Source: Miltoncostaea sp963762825 (GTDB lineage: Bacteria > Actinomycetota > Thermoleophilia > Miltoncostaeales > Miltoncostaeaceae). Taken from it: 64,000 bases of DNA. The DNA is taken from positions 186,001 to 250,000 of the forward strand of contig CAVXLZ010000002.1 of assembly GCA_963762825.1 (NCBI GenBank). The letters run 5' to 3'. Position 1 is the stretch's first letter, and every line of letters starts with the position of its first letter. Positions 41,115 to 50,468 of this stretch are shown here, in pieces. Made by a program: the position numbers and the translations under genes. The notes beneath the pieces were generated by a model. That model was not told the DNA's origin and made no database searches. It saw only the letters and a program-made list of their open reading frames with translations.

Positions 41115-43030
41115 GGGCGCTCCCCGTGAGTCGTGGAGGGACGTGCCCCGTGCCCTTCGCCGTTGCCGCCGCGGACCCTTCCGCCCCGCAAGACGTCCCA
41201 CAGGGCCGAGGCGACCGGATCGGGCCTTCCCTCGGCCACGAGGCGGCCGAGCTCGTCCAGGCTGCCGCGCAGCATCTCGGCGTCAATCGCTGGTCGCGTG
41301 GCGCGCATGATCTTGCCGTACCGGGTCGGGCGCACCTCCTCGTCCACGTTGAAGAGCTCCTCGTGGAGCTTTTCGCCCGGCCGGATGCCGACCACTTCGA
41401 TCGCGATATCGACGCCGGGCTCGTGCCCCGAGAGCTCGATCATGCGGCGGGCGAGGTCGATGATCTTCACGGGCTCGCCCATGTTGAGTACGAAGATGTC
41501 GCCGCCCTCCGCGATGCCGGTGGCCTCGATGACGAGCTGGACCGCCTCCGGGATCGTCATGAAGAAGCGGGACATGTCGGCGTGGGTCACCGTCACCGGG
41601 CCACCGCGCTCGATCTGGCGCTGGAAGATCGGCAGCACCGATCCCGAGCTGCCGAGCACGTTGCCGAAGCGAACGGCGGCGAAGCGCGTGTGCGACGCCG
41701 TGCCGCGCGCCTCGATGACCCGCTCGGCGAGGGCCTTGGAGCCGCCCATGACGGTCTTGGGCTCCACCGCCTTGTCGGTGGAGATCAGGCAGAAGCGGTC
41801 GACCGCGAAGCGCTCCGAGAGATCGGCCAGCACCTGGGTCCCGAGCGCGTTGTTGGCCACGGCCTGGAGCGGGTTGAGCTCCATCATCGGCACGTGCTTG
41901 TACGCGGCGGCGTGGAACACGATCTCGGGGCGCTCCGCCTCGAAGACCCGCTCCATCGAGCCGATGTCCTTGCAGTCGGCGATCACGGGGACGAGCAGTC
42001 CGGCGTGGCCGCGCTCTCGCAACTCCATGTCGATCTCGAAGAGATTGTTCTCGGCGTGGTCCACCATCACCAGGCGACGCGCGCCGATCGCCGCCACCTG
42101 GCGGCAGAGCTCGCGCCCGATCGACCCGCCCGCACCGGTGACCAGCACCGCGCGCCCGTTGAGGTAGCGGGCGACCCGGGCGAAGTCGCTCTCCACCGGC
42201 GCCCGACCGAGAACGTCCTCCACCCGCACCTCACGCAGCAGGCTGACCGTGACGTCCCCGGTGATCAGCTCCGGGAGGCCCGGGAGGGTGGCGCACGGGA
42301 TGCCGGCCTGCCGGCAGGCCTCGACGATCTCCTGGCGGACCAGGCCGGGAGCGGAGGGCATCGCGATGATCACCTCGTCCACGTGGATCTCACGCAGCAG
42401 GCGCGGCAGCTCGGCACGGGTGCCGCGCACCCTGGTGCCCTGTACCCGCAGCCGACGCTTGCGCGGGTCGTCGTCGATGAGGCCGACCGGCGTGTAGCCG
42501 AGCTCGCGATTACGCTTCATCTCGCGGAGCAGCGTGTTGCCGGCGTCACCGGCTCCGCAGATGAGGACCTCGCGACCCTTGCTCACGAGCTCGGAGCGGG
42601 GGGGTCGCTCGATGACGCTGCGCACCACGAAGCGCGCGCCGCCGATGAAGGTCAGCGTCAGCACCAGATCGAACGCCAGCACGCCCCTCGGGACGGCCAC
42701 GAGGCGGTCGGGACGCCAGTACGACAGGATCGCGCTGACGAGGAGGCTGGACGCCGTCGAGGCGAGAATGATGGCCTGGAGATCCCGCAGGCTCGTGAAG
42801 CGCCACCACTTGGTGTAGAAGCGCATCGCGACGAAGGTGACGACCTTGATCCCCACGACGATCGCGACGGTCCCGGCGAACAGGCGCTCGTAGCGCCCGG
42901 GGACGTTCCCGTCGAACCGGAAGTAGAAGGCCAGCCAGTAGGCGGCAGCGACGAGCCCCACATCCACGGCGATCTGCGCACCGCGGTGCGCGAAGGCCCG
43001 GGGGCTCCAATTGAGCGGAGCGCTCCTCAC
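41111..43030 (-). CDS. CapD/WbpM-like nucleotide-sugar 4,6-dehydratase
   Basis: The 639-residue protein has four N-terminal membrane helices (about residues 15-120) and a first Rossmann domain (EVLICGAGDAGNTLLRE). The catalytic extended SDR domain carries VTGAGGSIGRELCRQV and ISTDKAVEPKTVMGGSKALAERV. This is the PglF/WbpM/FlaA1-type layout of UDP-GlcNAc dehydratases used for surface polysaccharides. It overlaps the downstream 66-residue gene and the upstream DUF354 gene by 4 bases each. Confidence 0.9.
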   Translation of the reverse strand: MRSAPLNWSPRAFAHRGAQIAVDVGLVAAAYWLAFYFRFDGNVPGRYERLFAGTVAIVVGIKVVTFVAMRFYTKWWRFTSLRDLQAIILASTASSLLVSAILSYWRPDRLVAVPRGVLAFDLVLTLTFIGGARFVVRSVIERPPRSELVSKGREVLICGAGDAGNTLLREMKRNRELGYTPVGLIDDDPRKRRLRVQGTRVRGTRAELPRLLREIHVDEVIIAMPSAPGLVRQEIVEACRQAGIPCATLPGLPELITGDVTVSLLREVRVEDVLGRAPVESDFARVARYLNGRAVLVTGAGGSIGRELCRQVAAIGARRLVMVDHAENNLFEIDMELRERGHAGLLVPVIADCKDIGSMERVFEAERPEIVFHAAAYKHVPMMELNPLQAVANNALGTQVLADLSERFAVDRFCLISTDKAVEPKTVMGGSKALAERVIEARGTASHTRFAAVRFGNVLGSSGSVLPIFQRQIERGGPVTVTHADMSRFFMTIPEAVQLVIEATGIAEGGDIFVLNMGEPVKIIDLARRMIELSGHEPGVDIAIEVVGIRPGEKLHEELFNVDEEVRPTRYGKIMRATRPAIDAEMLRGSLDELGRLVAEGRPDPVASALWDVLRGGRVRGGNGEGHGARPSTTHGERP

Positions 43031-44049
43031 GAAGGGACCAGTCTAGTCGGGGACGCACCGAGAATCAGATCGACGAGGGTCTCGGGATCGCGCAGAGGCG
43101 GTGGAGCACCGCGCGTGCGGCGCTCCAGGACGATGTCGTCGGGCCGCTCCAGCCGCGTGAGGCGGCCCTCCGCGATGAGCGCCGCGTTGACGGCGCCCAG
43201 GCGGGCGGCGAAGGGCGTGTAGGCCGGCACACCGAGGGCGGCCGCCTCGCGGTTCATCGTGCCCCCGGCGCTCACGACGAGGTCGGCTGCGGCCACGAGG
43301 CCGGGTCCGTCGATGGCCGTGGCGGGGACGATCGCGGCGCCCCCCACCAGCGCCGCCCGCTGCTCGGCGGTGCGCGGCAGCACCACGGTCTGCACTGCGG
43401 GGGCCGCCGAGAGGAGGCGTTCGAGGACGTGGGCGAAGAGGTCGGTGGATGCGCCGCGGTGGTAGAGGGTCACCTCCGGTGGCGGGCGGACCACTGCGAT
43501 CACGCGGGTCGGGTCGAGACCGAGCTCCGAGAGCACGGCGTCGTCGATCGCATGGTCGGCCAGGTAGTACTCCTCCTTCAGGCCGGGATAGCGCACGAGC
43601 TTGGGCGGCCGGATGCCGTAGCGGGACAGGGCCTCCTCGGGAATCGCGGAGGGCACGAGCACCCTGGTCGCCAGCCGTCCGTTCCAGTGGTGCATCGCCG
43701 CCGCGAACTCGTAGTCGAACATCGTCACCTGCGGCGTGCGGGCGGCGCGGGCGGCGATTGGCTGATCTGTGCTCCCGTGGGCGACGGCCAGATCGAAGCG
43801 CTCGCGGCGGGCGAACCGCACGAGCGCGGCCGAGCGGTCCGCCATGGCCCGCGCCTTGCCCCTGCGAGAAGCGCCGCCGTGGGCGCCCACCACGAGATGA
43901 TCGATGTCGAATCGCTCCAGAAGGCCGATCGTCTGCGCGAACTCGCGGGCGGTCACCACAACCTCGCATCCGCGCGCCCGCATGCGGGCGATCAACGGCC
44001 GGAAGATCACTGCGTGGGGCGAGTTGGTGATGTCGATCCAGACGCGCAT
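43027..44049 (-). CDS. DUF354 family protein (MurG-like glycosyltransferase fold)
   Basis: The 340-residue protein belongs to DUF354, seen from MRVWIDITNSPHAVIFRPLIARMRARGCEVVVTAREF (residues 1-37), DFEYEFA-like MFDYEFAAAMHHW, and the C-terminal GTMNREAAALGVPAYTPF. The fold resembles MurG/LpxB GT-B glycosyltransferases. The ATG at 44049 is chosen because the DUF354 opening begins there; an upstream start at 44100 lies inside the divergent gene. It overlaps the CapD-like gene by 4 bases and probably acts in the same polysaccharide pathway. Confidence 0.82.
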   Translation of the reverse strand: MRVWIDITNSPHAVIFRPLIARMRARGCEVVVTAREFAQTIGLLERFDIDHLVVGAHGGASRRGKARAMADRSAALVRFARRERFDLAVAHGSTDQPIAARAARTPQVTMFDYEFAAAMHHWNGRLATRVLVPSAIPEEALSRYGIRPPKLVRYPGLKEEYYLADHAIDDAVLSELGLDPTRVIAVVRPPPEVTLYHRGASTDLFAHVLERLLSAAPAVQTVVLPRTAEQRAALVGGAAIVPATAIDGPGLVAAADLVVSAGGTMNREAAALGVPAYTPFAARLGAVNAALIAEGRLTRLERPDDIVLERRTRGAPPPLRDPETLVDLILGASPTRLVPS

Positions 44050-44072
44050 CGGCGCGTAGTCTAGGGGCAGGA

Positions 44073-45485
44073 ATGGGGGATCCCGGCCACCACGCCGCAC
44101 TCAGCGCCGCCGCCGAAGCAGCGCGCGCGTGGCTCGACGCGCTCCCCGAGCGCCCGGTGCGGCCCGAGGCCGGTGCCGGCGAGATGCTGGCCGCCTTCTC
44201 GGAGGTGCTCGCCGACGAGGGGATGGACCCTGCGGAGGTCGTGCGCGAGCTCGCCACGCGAGCCGAGCCGGGCCTGATGGCGAGCGGTTCCGGCAGGTTC
44301 CACGGCTGGGTGATCGGCGGCGCCCTGCCGGCGGCGATCGGCGCCGACTGGCTGGTGAGCGCGTGGGACCAGAACTCGGCGATGTCTGAGCCGTTCCCGG
44401 CCACGACGATGATCGAGCAGGTGGTAGCCGAGTGGGTGCTCGACCTGCTCGACCTGCCGCGCGGCGCGTCGGTGGGGTTCGTGACCGGCGGCCAGATGGC
44501 GAACGCCGTGTGCCTCGCCGCCGCGCGCAACCACGTGCTGGCCGCCCATGGATGGGATGTCGAAGCCAAGGGGCTGCAGGGCGCCCCGCGCGTCACGGTT
44601 CTCGTCGGCGCCGAGCGCCACGACTCCATCGACGGTGCCCTGCGTCTGCTCGGGCTCGGTGGAGAGACCGCCGTGGTCGTGCCCGCCGACGACGCCGGGC
44701 GGATGCGCCCGGATGCGTTCGCGGAGGTCGCCGGACGGGCCGAGGGACCGACGATCGTCTGCCTGCAGGTCGGCAACGTCAACGGCGGGGCGCTCGACCC
44801 CGTCGGCGAGATCGCCGCCGCCGCATCCCGCGACGACCTGTGGGTCCACGTCGACGGAGCATTCGGGCTCTGGGCGCGGGCGGCCCCGGCGTACCGGCAT
44901 CTCGCCGCGGGCGCGGAACGGGCCCATTCGTGGGCGACCGACGCGCACAAGTGGCTCAACACCCCCTACGACTGCGGCATCGCGATCTGCGCCGACCCGG
45001 CCCCCCACCGCCGCGCGATGGGCGTACGCGCCGCCTACCTTCCCGTGGGCGGCGACCTCGCCCTGCGCGATCCGATCGACTTCAATCCAGAGCTCTCCCG
45101 TCGCGCCCGCTCGGTGCCGGTATGGGCAGCGCTGCGCCAACTCGGCCGCAGCGGAGTCGCCGACCTCGTGGAGGGCTGCTGTCAGATGGCCGAGCTGCTC
45201 GCCGGGCTCCTCGCCGACGGCGAAGGGGCCGAGGTGCTGCACCAGGACCTCAACCAGGTGGTCGTGCGCTTCCTCGACCCTGCGGGGGCCGACCATGACG
45301 CCCACACTCGTGACGTGCTGGCGCGGGTCCAGGCGGAGGGAACCTGCTACCCAAGCGGCACGGTGTGGCGGGGGATGGCGGCACTACGCCTGTCGATCTC
45401 CAGCTGGCGCACCACCGGAACCGACATCCGACGGACGGCGGGCGCCCTGCTCGGCGCGCACGCGGCTTCGCGCCGTGCCCGGTGA
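44073..45485 (+). CDS. PLP-dependent group II decarboxylase
   Basis: The 470-residue protein has the group II decarboxylase pattern. The substrate His lies in VGAERHDSIDGALRLLG and the acidic pair in WVHVDGAFG. The PLP-binding Lys is in SWATDAHKWLNTPYDCG (about residues 290-306). Substrates in the family include aromatic amino acids, glutamate and 2,4-diaminobutyrate; which applies cannot be judged. It is divergent from the DUF354 gene. A TAGTCT hexamer at 44057-44062 is 11 bases before the start, so the message may have a very short leader. It is convergent with the aminotransferase gene. Confidence 0.88.
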   Translation: MGDPGHHAALSAAAEAARAWLDALPERPVRPEAGAGEMLAAFSEVLADEGMDPAEVVRELATRAEPGLMASGSGRFHGWVIGGALPAAIGADWLVSAWDQNSAMSEPFPATTMIEQVVAEWVLDLLDLPRGASVGFVTGGQMANAVCLAAARNHVLAAHGWDVEAKGLQGAPRVTVLVGAERHDSIDGALRLLGLGGETAVVVPADDAGRMRPDAFAEVAGRAEGPTIVCLQVGNVNGGALDPVGEIAAAASRDDLWVHVDGAFGLWARAAPAYRHLAAGAERAHSWATDAHKWLNTPYDCGIAICADPAPHRRAMGVRAAYLPVGGDLALRDPIDFNPELSRRARSVPVWAALRQLGRSGVADLVEGCCQMAELLAGLLADGEGAEVLHQDLNQVVVRFLDPAGADHDAHTRDVLARVQAEGTCYPSGTVWRGMAALRLSISSWRTTGTDIRRTAGALLGAHAASRRAR

Positions 45486-45501
45486 CGTTGGCCGACCGGC
45501 G

Positions 45502-46602
45502 CTAGCCGAGCGCCTCGCTCACGGCCCGGACCACGCTGGCCACGTCATCCCGGGAGAGCCCCGGGTGCATCGGCAGGGCGAGGGCCGTCTCCGCGCACTC
45601 CTCGGCCACCGGCAGATCGCCCACGGAGTAGCCCAGGTGGCGGAACACCGGCTGCAGGTGCATCGGGATGCCGTAGTAGACGGCGCTCGCGACACCGGCA
45701 GCCTTGAGAGCCGCCTGGATCTCCGCGCGACGCGGGTGTCGCGCCATGAACAGGTGGTAGATGTGAGTGGCCCCTGGGGCCACCCCGGGCAGGGTCATGA
45801 GCTCGCCGAGCCCCTCCTGCTCGTACCAGGCGGCCGCCTGCGCGCGACGGGCGTTCCAGCCGTCGAGGTGGGGGTAGAAGACGCGGATGATCGCGGCCTG
45901 CAGGTCGTCGAGCCGGGAGTTGTAGCCCACCTCGTCGAAGACGACCTTGTCCTTCGATCCATGGAAGCGCAGGCGCCTGACCCGCTCGACCAGCTCCTCG
46001 TCCCGGCAGACGACCATGCCCCCGTCCCCCATCCCCGGGAAGTTCTTGGTGGGGAAGAAGCTGAACGTGGCGGCGTCGCCGAAGGTCCCGATCTCCCCCT
46101 CGGGAGCACGGGCACCGAATGCCTGGGCAGAGTCCTCGACGACCTTCAGGTCGTGCTCGCGGGCGATGTCCATGATCTGCGCCATCGGGGCGGGATGGCC
46201 GAAGATGTGCACCGGCAGGATCGCCTTGGTCGCGGGGCCGATCCGGGTCCGGACCGCCTGCGGATCGAGGCAGTACGTGACCGGATCGATGTCGCAGAAG
46301 ACCGGTGTCGCACCGACGCGCGCGATGGCTTCGGCGGTGGCGTAGAAGGTGTACGGGGTCGTGATGACCTCGTCTCCGGGGCCGATGCCGAGGGCGTGCA
46401 GCGCGATCACCAGGGCGTCGGTGCCGTTGGCGACACCCGCGCAGGGACGTCCGTCGAGGCGCTCCGACACCGAGGCCTCGAGAGCCCGGCCCTCGGGGCC
46501 GAGGATGAACCGGCCGCTATCGAGCACGCCGGCGACCGCGGCATCGATCTCCACGCGCAGGGGCCCGTACTGGGCCTGGATGTCCATGAGGGGAACGGCC
46601 AT
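45502..46602 (-). CDS. DegT/DnrJ/EryC1-family aminotransferase
   Basis: The 366-residue protein has the sugar aminotransferase motifs PVHIFGHPAPM, VVEDSAQAFGA (the PLP-binding Asp) and SFFPTKNFPGMGDGG with the Schiff-base Lys. It probably forms an amino sugar on a nucleotide carrier, for example after the CapD-like dehydratase. The ATG at 46602 gives MAVPLMDIQAQYG, the family opening. A GTG eight codons upstream is less likely. It precedes no obvious partner on this strand and is followed by the convergent decarboxylase. Confidence 0.9.
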   Translation of the reverse strand: MAVPLMDIQAQYGPLRVEIDAAVAGVLDSGRFILGPEGRALEASVSERLDGRPCAGVANGTDALVIALHALGIGPGDEVITTPYTFYATAEAIARVGATPVFCDIDPVTYCLDPQAVRTRIGPATKAILPVHIFGHPAPMAQIMDIAREHDLKVVEDSAQAFGARAPEGEIGTFGDAATFSFFPTKNFPGMGDGGMVVCRDEELVERVRRLRFHGSKDKVVFDEVGYNSRLDDLQAAIIRVFYPHLDGWNARRAQAAAWYEQEGLGELMTLPGVAPGATHIYHLFMARHPRRAEIQAALKAAGVASAVYYGIPMHLQPVFRHLGYSVGDLPVAEECAETALALPMHPGLSRDDVASVVRAVSEALG

Positions 46603-46652
46603 GGCAGCGGCGCGGGACGCTATCACGGGCGCGGGGCGCGGGGCGCGCCGTG

Positions 46653-47855
46653 TTATTCGCGCGGATCCTCCTTTGCGGGGGCGTCCGGAGCGGCCGGGAT
46701 CGTTACCGTGATCGTCGTGCCGAAGCCCTCTCGCGATGTGGCCACGGCCCCCCCGCCGAAGCGCTCGGAGATGTGCTTGACGATCGACAGGCCGAGACCC
46801 GTACCCCCGAGGCGCTTCGATCGTGAGGGGTCGGCGCGGTAGAAGCGCTCGAAGATGTGCGGCAGGTGGCGCTCCGGGATCCCCGCACCGTCGTCGGAGA
46901 CCGTGAGCACCACGGTCTGCGCCTCGCTGACGACGGTGGTCGTGGCCGACGCCCCCGGGCCCGCGTACTTGATCGCGTTCTCCATCAGGTTGCGGACGAT
47001 CATCCTCGCCATCCGGTCGGTGAGGGGCACCCATGCCTCGCGCGGAACCCGGAGGGTCAGCGCCACCTCATGGTCGGTGGCGGCCTGCGCCAGCTCGTCG
47101 GCCGTGACCGTCGCGGCGGCCGACAGGTCGCTACGCGCCGAGGAGGGCAGACCGCTGGCCGACTCCAGCTCCGACAGGAAGAGGATGTCCGTGATGAGGG
47201 CCTCGAGGCGCAGGGTCTCGCTCGACGCGCGTCGGACGAAGCCGCGCTGCGTGGCCGGATCCATCTGGGGATCGTCGAGCGCTTCCAGCAGGCCGCGCAG
47301 GCCGGTCAGCGGCGTCCTCAGCTCGTGGGAGACGTTGGCCACGAACTGCGAGCGCAGCTCGCGGTAGTCGGCGGCCTCGCTCGCGTCGACGAGGAACACG
47401 AGCGCCTCCCGCTCCCCGCCGACCTCGTAGGGCTCCACCGACACCCGGTAGGTGCGCCTGCCGTCGGCGAACAGCCGCACCTCGAAGCTCTGGCGCGCCA
47501 GGTCGGAGAGAGCGGCGTCGACCCGGGCCGCGAAGAGGTGCTCGCTGAACGCCTCGAGGGTGCTCATCCCCTTCACGAGGAAGGGGAAGCGCTCGAGGGC
47601 GAGCAGGTTGGCCTCCATCAGGCGCCCCGCGCCGTCCAGGTGAAGAGCGACGAAGGGCAGGTCCTTCAGCATCTCGCTGCGCCGGCGCTCCGAGTCGTCG
47701 AGGCGGCCGAGGGCGTGGGAGGCGCGAGCCTGTACTGCGGCCTCCCGCGAGAGGGCGCGCCGAAGGGATACGCCGAGCGCGCCCGCCACCGCGAGCGCGA
47801 GGAGCGCCACCGCGAGCAGGGCGATCGACACGACCGTGAGTCTCGCAGACGCCAC
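46653..47855 (-). CDS. PhoR-like sensor histidine kinase (orphan)
   Basis: The 400-residue protein has one N-terminal transmembrane segment, a PAS-like domain (residues about 60-160, FVALHLDGAGRLMEAN), and a HisKA box FVANVSHELRTPLTGL. ATPase boxes are MENAIKYAG, SDDGAGIP and GGTGLGLSIVKHISERF. No response regulator is adjacent. The GTG at 47855 is preferred over TTG at 47870 since neither has a clear ribosome site. Phosphate-type kinases normally pair with a PhoB regulator elsewhere. It is divergent from the phosphodiester glycosidase-like gene. Confidence 0.88.
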   Translation of the reverse strand: MASARLTVVSIALLAVALLALAVAGALGVSLRRALSREAAVQARASHALGRLDDSERRRSEMLKDLPFVALHLDGAGRLMEANLLALERFPFLVKGMSTLEAFSEHLFAARVDAALSDLARQSFEVRLFADGRRTYRVSVEPYEVGGEREALVFLVDASEAADYRELRSQFVANVSHELRTPLTGLRGLLEALDDPQMDPATQRGFVRRASSETLRLEALITDILFLSELESASGLPSSARSDLSAAATVTADELAQAATDHEVALTLRVPREAWVPLTDRMARMIVRNLMENAIKYAGPGASATTTVVSEAQTVVLTVSDDGAGIPERHLPHIFERFYRADPSRSKRLGGTGLGLSIVKHISERFGGGAVATSREGFGTTITVTIPAAPDAPAKEDPRE

Positions 47856-47911
47856 GCGGGCCGAACGCAACGATTTGGGCCCCCCGCGAAACGGTGATTG
47901 GGTTCCGCGCG

Positions 47912-49705
47912 ATGAGCCGCCCCGTCCATGTCGCGATCCTCGCCGCCCTCGCCCTCACCGCCCCGGCGACCGTGGTCGGCGCGCCGGTCAGTGCCCTACC
48001 ACCGCCGAAGCCGCCGAAGATCTCCGAGATCGCGCCCGGCGTCAGCTACCAGCGCACGACGAGAGGCGACGGCTCGGTGCTCCACATCGTGCGCGCCGCG
48101 CCGTCGCCCCGGGTCTCGCTGGCCCCCGTGCTGGCGGGCGGAAGCCCCTCCCGCCGGGGGTCGCTCACGGGCGCCGTCGCGGCCCGGCTCGACGCCGGCG
48201 CGGTGGCCGGGATCAACGGGGACTTCTTCAACACGGTCACCAACGATCCGAGCGGCGTGCTGATGATCGGCGGCGAGTTGATCCACGAGCCCGAGGCCAG
48301 CCGGTCCTCGCTGGTCTTCCTCCCCGGCGGCGGGATCGACGCGGTCAAGCTCGCGCTCCAGGGACGCGTGCAGGCCCTCGATCCCTCCGGCGAGCTCCAG
48401 TTCACGCAGCGCACGGTGAGCGGCCTCAACCGTCCCGCCAAGCGCGGCAGCGAGATCATCCTGTACACGACCGGGTACGGCAGCCCCACCACGCCCGTGG
48501 CCGGCTCGCGCTACGAGGTACGCGTCCGGCTCGGACAGGGCGGCCCCTTGCTGCCCAACCAGCCTCGCACGGGCACCGTCATCGCCGCAGGGCCGGGCGG
48601 GGGCACGACGATCGGCGCGGGCCACCTGGTGATCTCCGGCGTCGGCTCGGCCGGGGCCACGTTGGCGACCGAGCTCCCGCTCGGCCGGGCCGTGGGCATC
48701 ACCCCGGGACTGCTCTCCCTGCCGGCCGGGGCGGTCGAGGCGATCGGCGGCGGCCCGGTCCTGGTGCGTGGGGGCGTGGCCATCACGAACGCCGGCGAAG
48801 GGTTCACCGATGCCCAGACGGGCTCCCGGACGGCACGCTCGGCGCTCGGGCAGACCGCCGAGGGCACCACGCTGCTCGTCACCTCCGAGGGGCCGGTGCA
48901 GGGCGGACCCGGGCTGACCGTCGCCGAGCAGGCCGTGATGATGAGATCGCTCGGGGCGGTCACCGCGATCGCGATGGATGCGGGGGGCAGCGCACAGCTC
49001 GCCGTGCGTGACCAGCTCATGATCCCGCTCTCCTACGTCCGCAGCCTCTCCGACGTGGTCGTGCTCTCCTACCGGGGCGTGACCCTCGAGCCCCTCCCCT
49101 TCCGCCTCTCCGCGAACGTGGATCGCGTCGATGATGCGGCGGGGCTCGTGGTCCGCGCCCCGATCCCGGGCGTCGGCAAGGTGAGCGTGGCGCGCAGGTC
49201 AGGAAAGCCGTCGCGGGTCCTCTGGAAGGGGCGCCTCGGCCCGGGGACGACACGGGTCGGGCTCGACCCGAAGCGCCTGAGGCTGCGCGACGGCGTCTAT
49301 CAGGTCGTCGCCCGCCACACCGCCGACGACGGCAGCACGACGGAGCAACGGCGGAGGGTGATCTTCGATCGCACCCTGTCGTCGCTCAACGCCCGCGCCA
49401 CCGCGAAGCGGGTTCGTCGTGCAACGGTGCGCCGGCTGGACGTCCGCTTCCGACTGCTGCGCCGCGCCCGCGTGACCGTGCGCGTGCGGAGCTCCGACGA
49501 CGCTCCGATCGTGACGCTCGCGAGCGGCCGGCCGCTGCGCCCCGGCCGACACGAGATCTCCTGGAACCGCAGGCTCCGCGGCGCGCTCGTCTCGGGCACG
49601 GTCCGGATCACCGTGGAGGCCCGAAGCGCCTTCGGCACATCGGGCCTCGTGCGGGCGGTCACCCTCAAGGCGCCGCCCACACGGAAGCCGAAGCCGAAGC
49701 CCTAG
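47912..49705 (+). CDS. Secreted phosphodiester glycosidase-like protein (NAGPA family)
   Basis: The 597-residue protein has a signal peptide (VHVAILAALALTAPATVVG) and a NAGPA domain shown by AGINGDFFNTV, GGGPVLVRGG and IAMDAGGSAQLAV. The C-terminal 200 residues form basic, Arg-rich beta domains similar in style to the tail of the subtilase. NAGPA enzymes cleave N-acetylglucosamine-1-phosphodiesters; the bacterial role is unclear. The ATG at 47912 is used; an ATG six codons earlier is possible. It may act on teichoic-acid-like or glycan polymers at the surface (inference). Confidence 0.82.
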   Translation: MSRPVHVAILAALALTAPATVVGAPVSALPPPKPPKISEIAPGVSYQRTTRGDGSVLHIVRAAPSPRVSLAPVLAGGSPSRRGSLTGAVAARLDAGAVAGINGDFFNTVTNDPSGVLMIGGELIHEPEASRSSLVFLPGGGIDAVKLALQGRVQALDPSGELQFTQRTVSGLNRPAKRGSEIILYTTGYGSPTTPVAGSRYEVRVRLGQGGPLLPNQPRTGTVIAAGPGGGTTIGAGHLVISGVGSAGATLATELPLGRAVGITPGLLSLPAGAVEAIGGGPVLVRGGVAITNAGEGFTDAQTGSRTARSALGQTAEGTTLLVTSEGPVQGGPGLTVAEQAVMMRSLGAVTAIAMDAGGSAQLAVRDQLMIPLSYVRSLSDVVVLSYRGVTLEPLPFRLSANVDRVDDAAGLVVRAPIPGVGKVSVARRSGKPSRVLWKGRLGPGTTRVGLDPKRLRLRDGVYQVVARHTADDGSTTEQRRRVIFDRTLSSLNARATAKRVRRATVRRLDVRFRLLRRARVTVRVRSSDDAPIVTLASGRPLRPGRHEISWNRRLRGALVSGTVRITVEARSAFGTSGLVRAVTLKAPPTRKPKPKP

Positions 49706-49953
49706 TCCTCGTCGAGGGCCGCGATCTCCGCGCGCACGGCGCGGATCTCGGAGACGATCCGCTCGACCTCGCCATCGAGCCCCGATTCCCCCTCGCGCTG
49801 GCGCACGACGACGAGTCCGAGCTCCTCGGCAAGCGCGCTCTGGCGCCGCTTCAGACCCAGTTCCTGAGCCTTGTCGCGCGCCTCCTCGGCGCCCTTCTGA
49901 GCGACGTCGGCGGCGCGCTTGGCCGCCTCCTTTGCCCTGTCTACGAGCCCCAT
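49702..49953 (-). CDS. Small coiled-coil hypothetical protein
   Basis: The 83-residue protein is helical and charged (AKEAAKRAADVAQKGAEEARDKAQELGLKRRQ), a likely amphipathic coiled coil with a second helix EVERIVSEIRAVRAEIAALDED. It resembles small phasin-like or apolipoprotein-like helices, but no family is claimed. The ATG has GGGGGGA upstream. It overlaps the convergent phosphodiester glycosidase-like gene by 4 bases and lies after a small membrane-protein gene. Confidence 0.6.
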   Translation of the reverse strand: MGLVDRAKEAAKRAADVAQKGAEEARDKAQELGLKRRQSALAEELGLVVVRQREGESGLDGEVERIVSEIRAVRAEIAALDED

Positions 49954-49989
49954 GGCGATATCCCCCCGTCGGGAATGAATGATCGCAGC

Positions 49990-50382
49990 CTACTTGTCCT
50001 CTTCCCTCCAATGCATCAGCGACAGCACCATCGCGACGAGGGAGAACAGGAGGGCGAGGAAGATCCCGAACTTGCGGCCGTCTCCCTCCAGGAAGACCAT
50101 CAGGGTGACGATGAAGGGGATGCTCGAGAGATACGCCGCCCAGGAGGCGGGCTGGATCGCGGACGGCAGCTCGAAGTGGACCGCCTCGGCGACCAGGAGC
50201 GCGGCGGCCGCGGCGGCGAACAGGAGCAGGAGCCACCAGGAGGGGACCGCGTCCTGACCGCTGACGCTCCGGGACACGTCGCCGAAGTCGAACCCGAACC
50301 AGTTGAAGAAAAGGCTGATGATGAAGAGGACGGACGCGCCGGCGGCGCCGTAGATCCTCTGCTCGCGGGTGAGCGAGTTCAC
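49990..50382 (-). CDS. Small four-helix membrane protein
   Basis: The 130-residue protein has four hydrophobic helices (about 9-27, 48-66, 80-98 and 104-122) with short polar loops. Its N-terminus is cytoplasmic by the positive-inside rule (NSLTREQRIYG). I do not recognise the family. The GTG start has GAGGAG 7 bases upstream. The neighbouring coiled-coil gene lies 36 bases downstream on the same strand and may share the transcript. Confidence 0.65.
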   Translation of the reverse strand: MNSLTREQRIYGAAGASVLFIISLFFNWFGFDFGDVSRSVSGQDAVPSWWLLLLFAAAAAALLVAEAVHFELPSAIQPASWAAYLSSIPFIVTLMVFLEGDGRKFGIFLALLFSLVAMVLSLMHWREEDK

Positions 50383-50468
50383 GTGATCACTCCTCTATGA
50401 GTACGGATGACATCGAATCGGGGCGGCTGGGGCATTCGACGCGCCCCGGGTCCCCACCTGCCGCCGCA

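Noticed and set aside
9833..45494. A 16-base sequence CCGGTGACGTTGGCCG shared at the ends of two genes (9833-9848 and 45479-45494)
   Set aside because: One shared 16-mer is close to chance expectation in 64 kb of GC-rich DNA; no structure common to both copies was seen.
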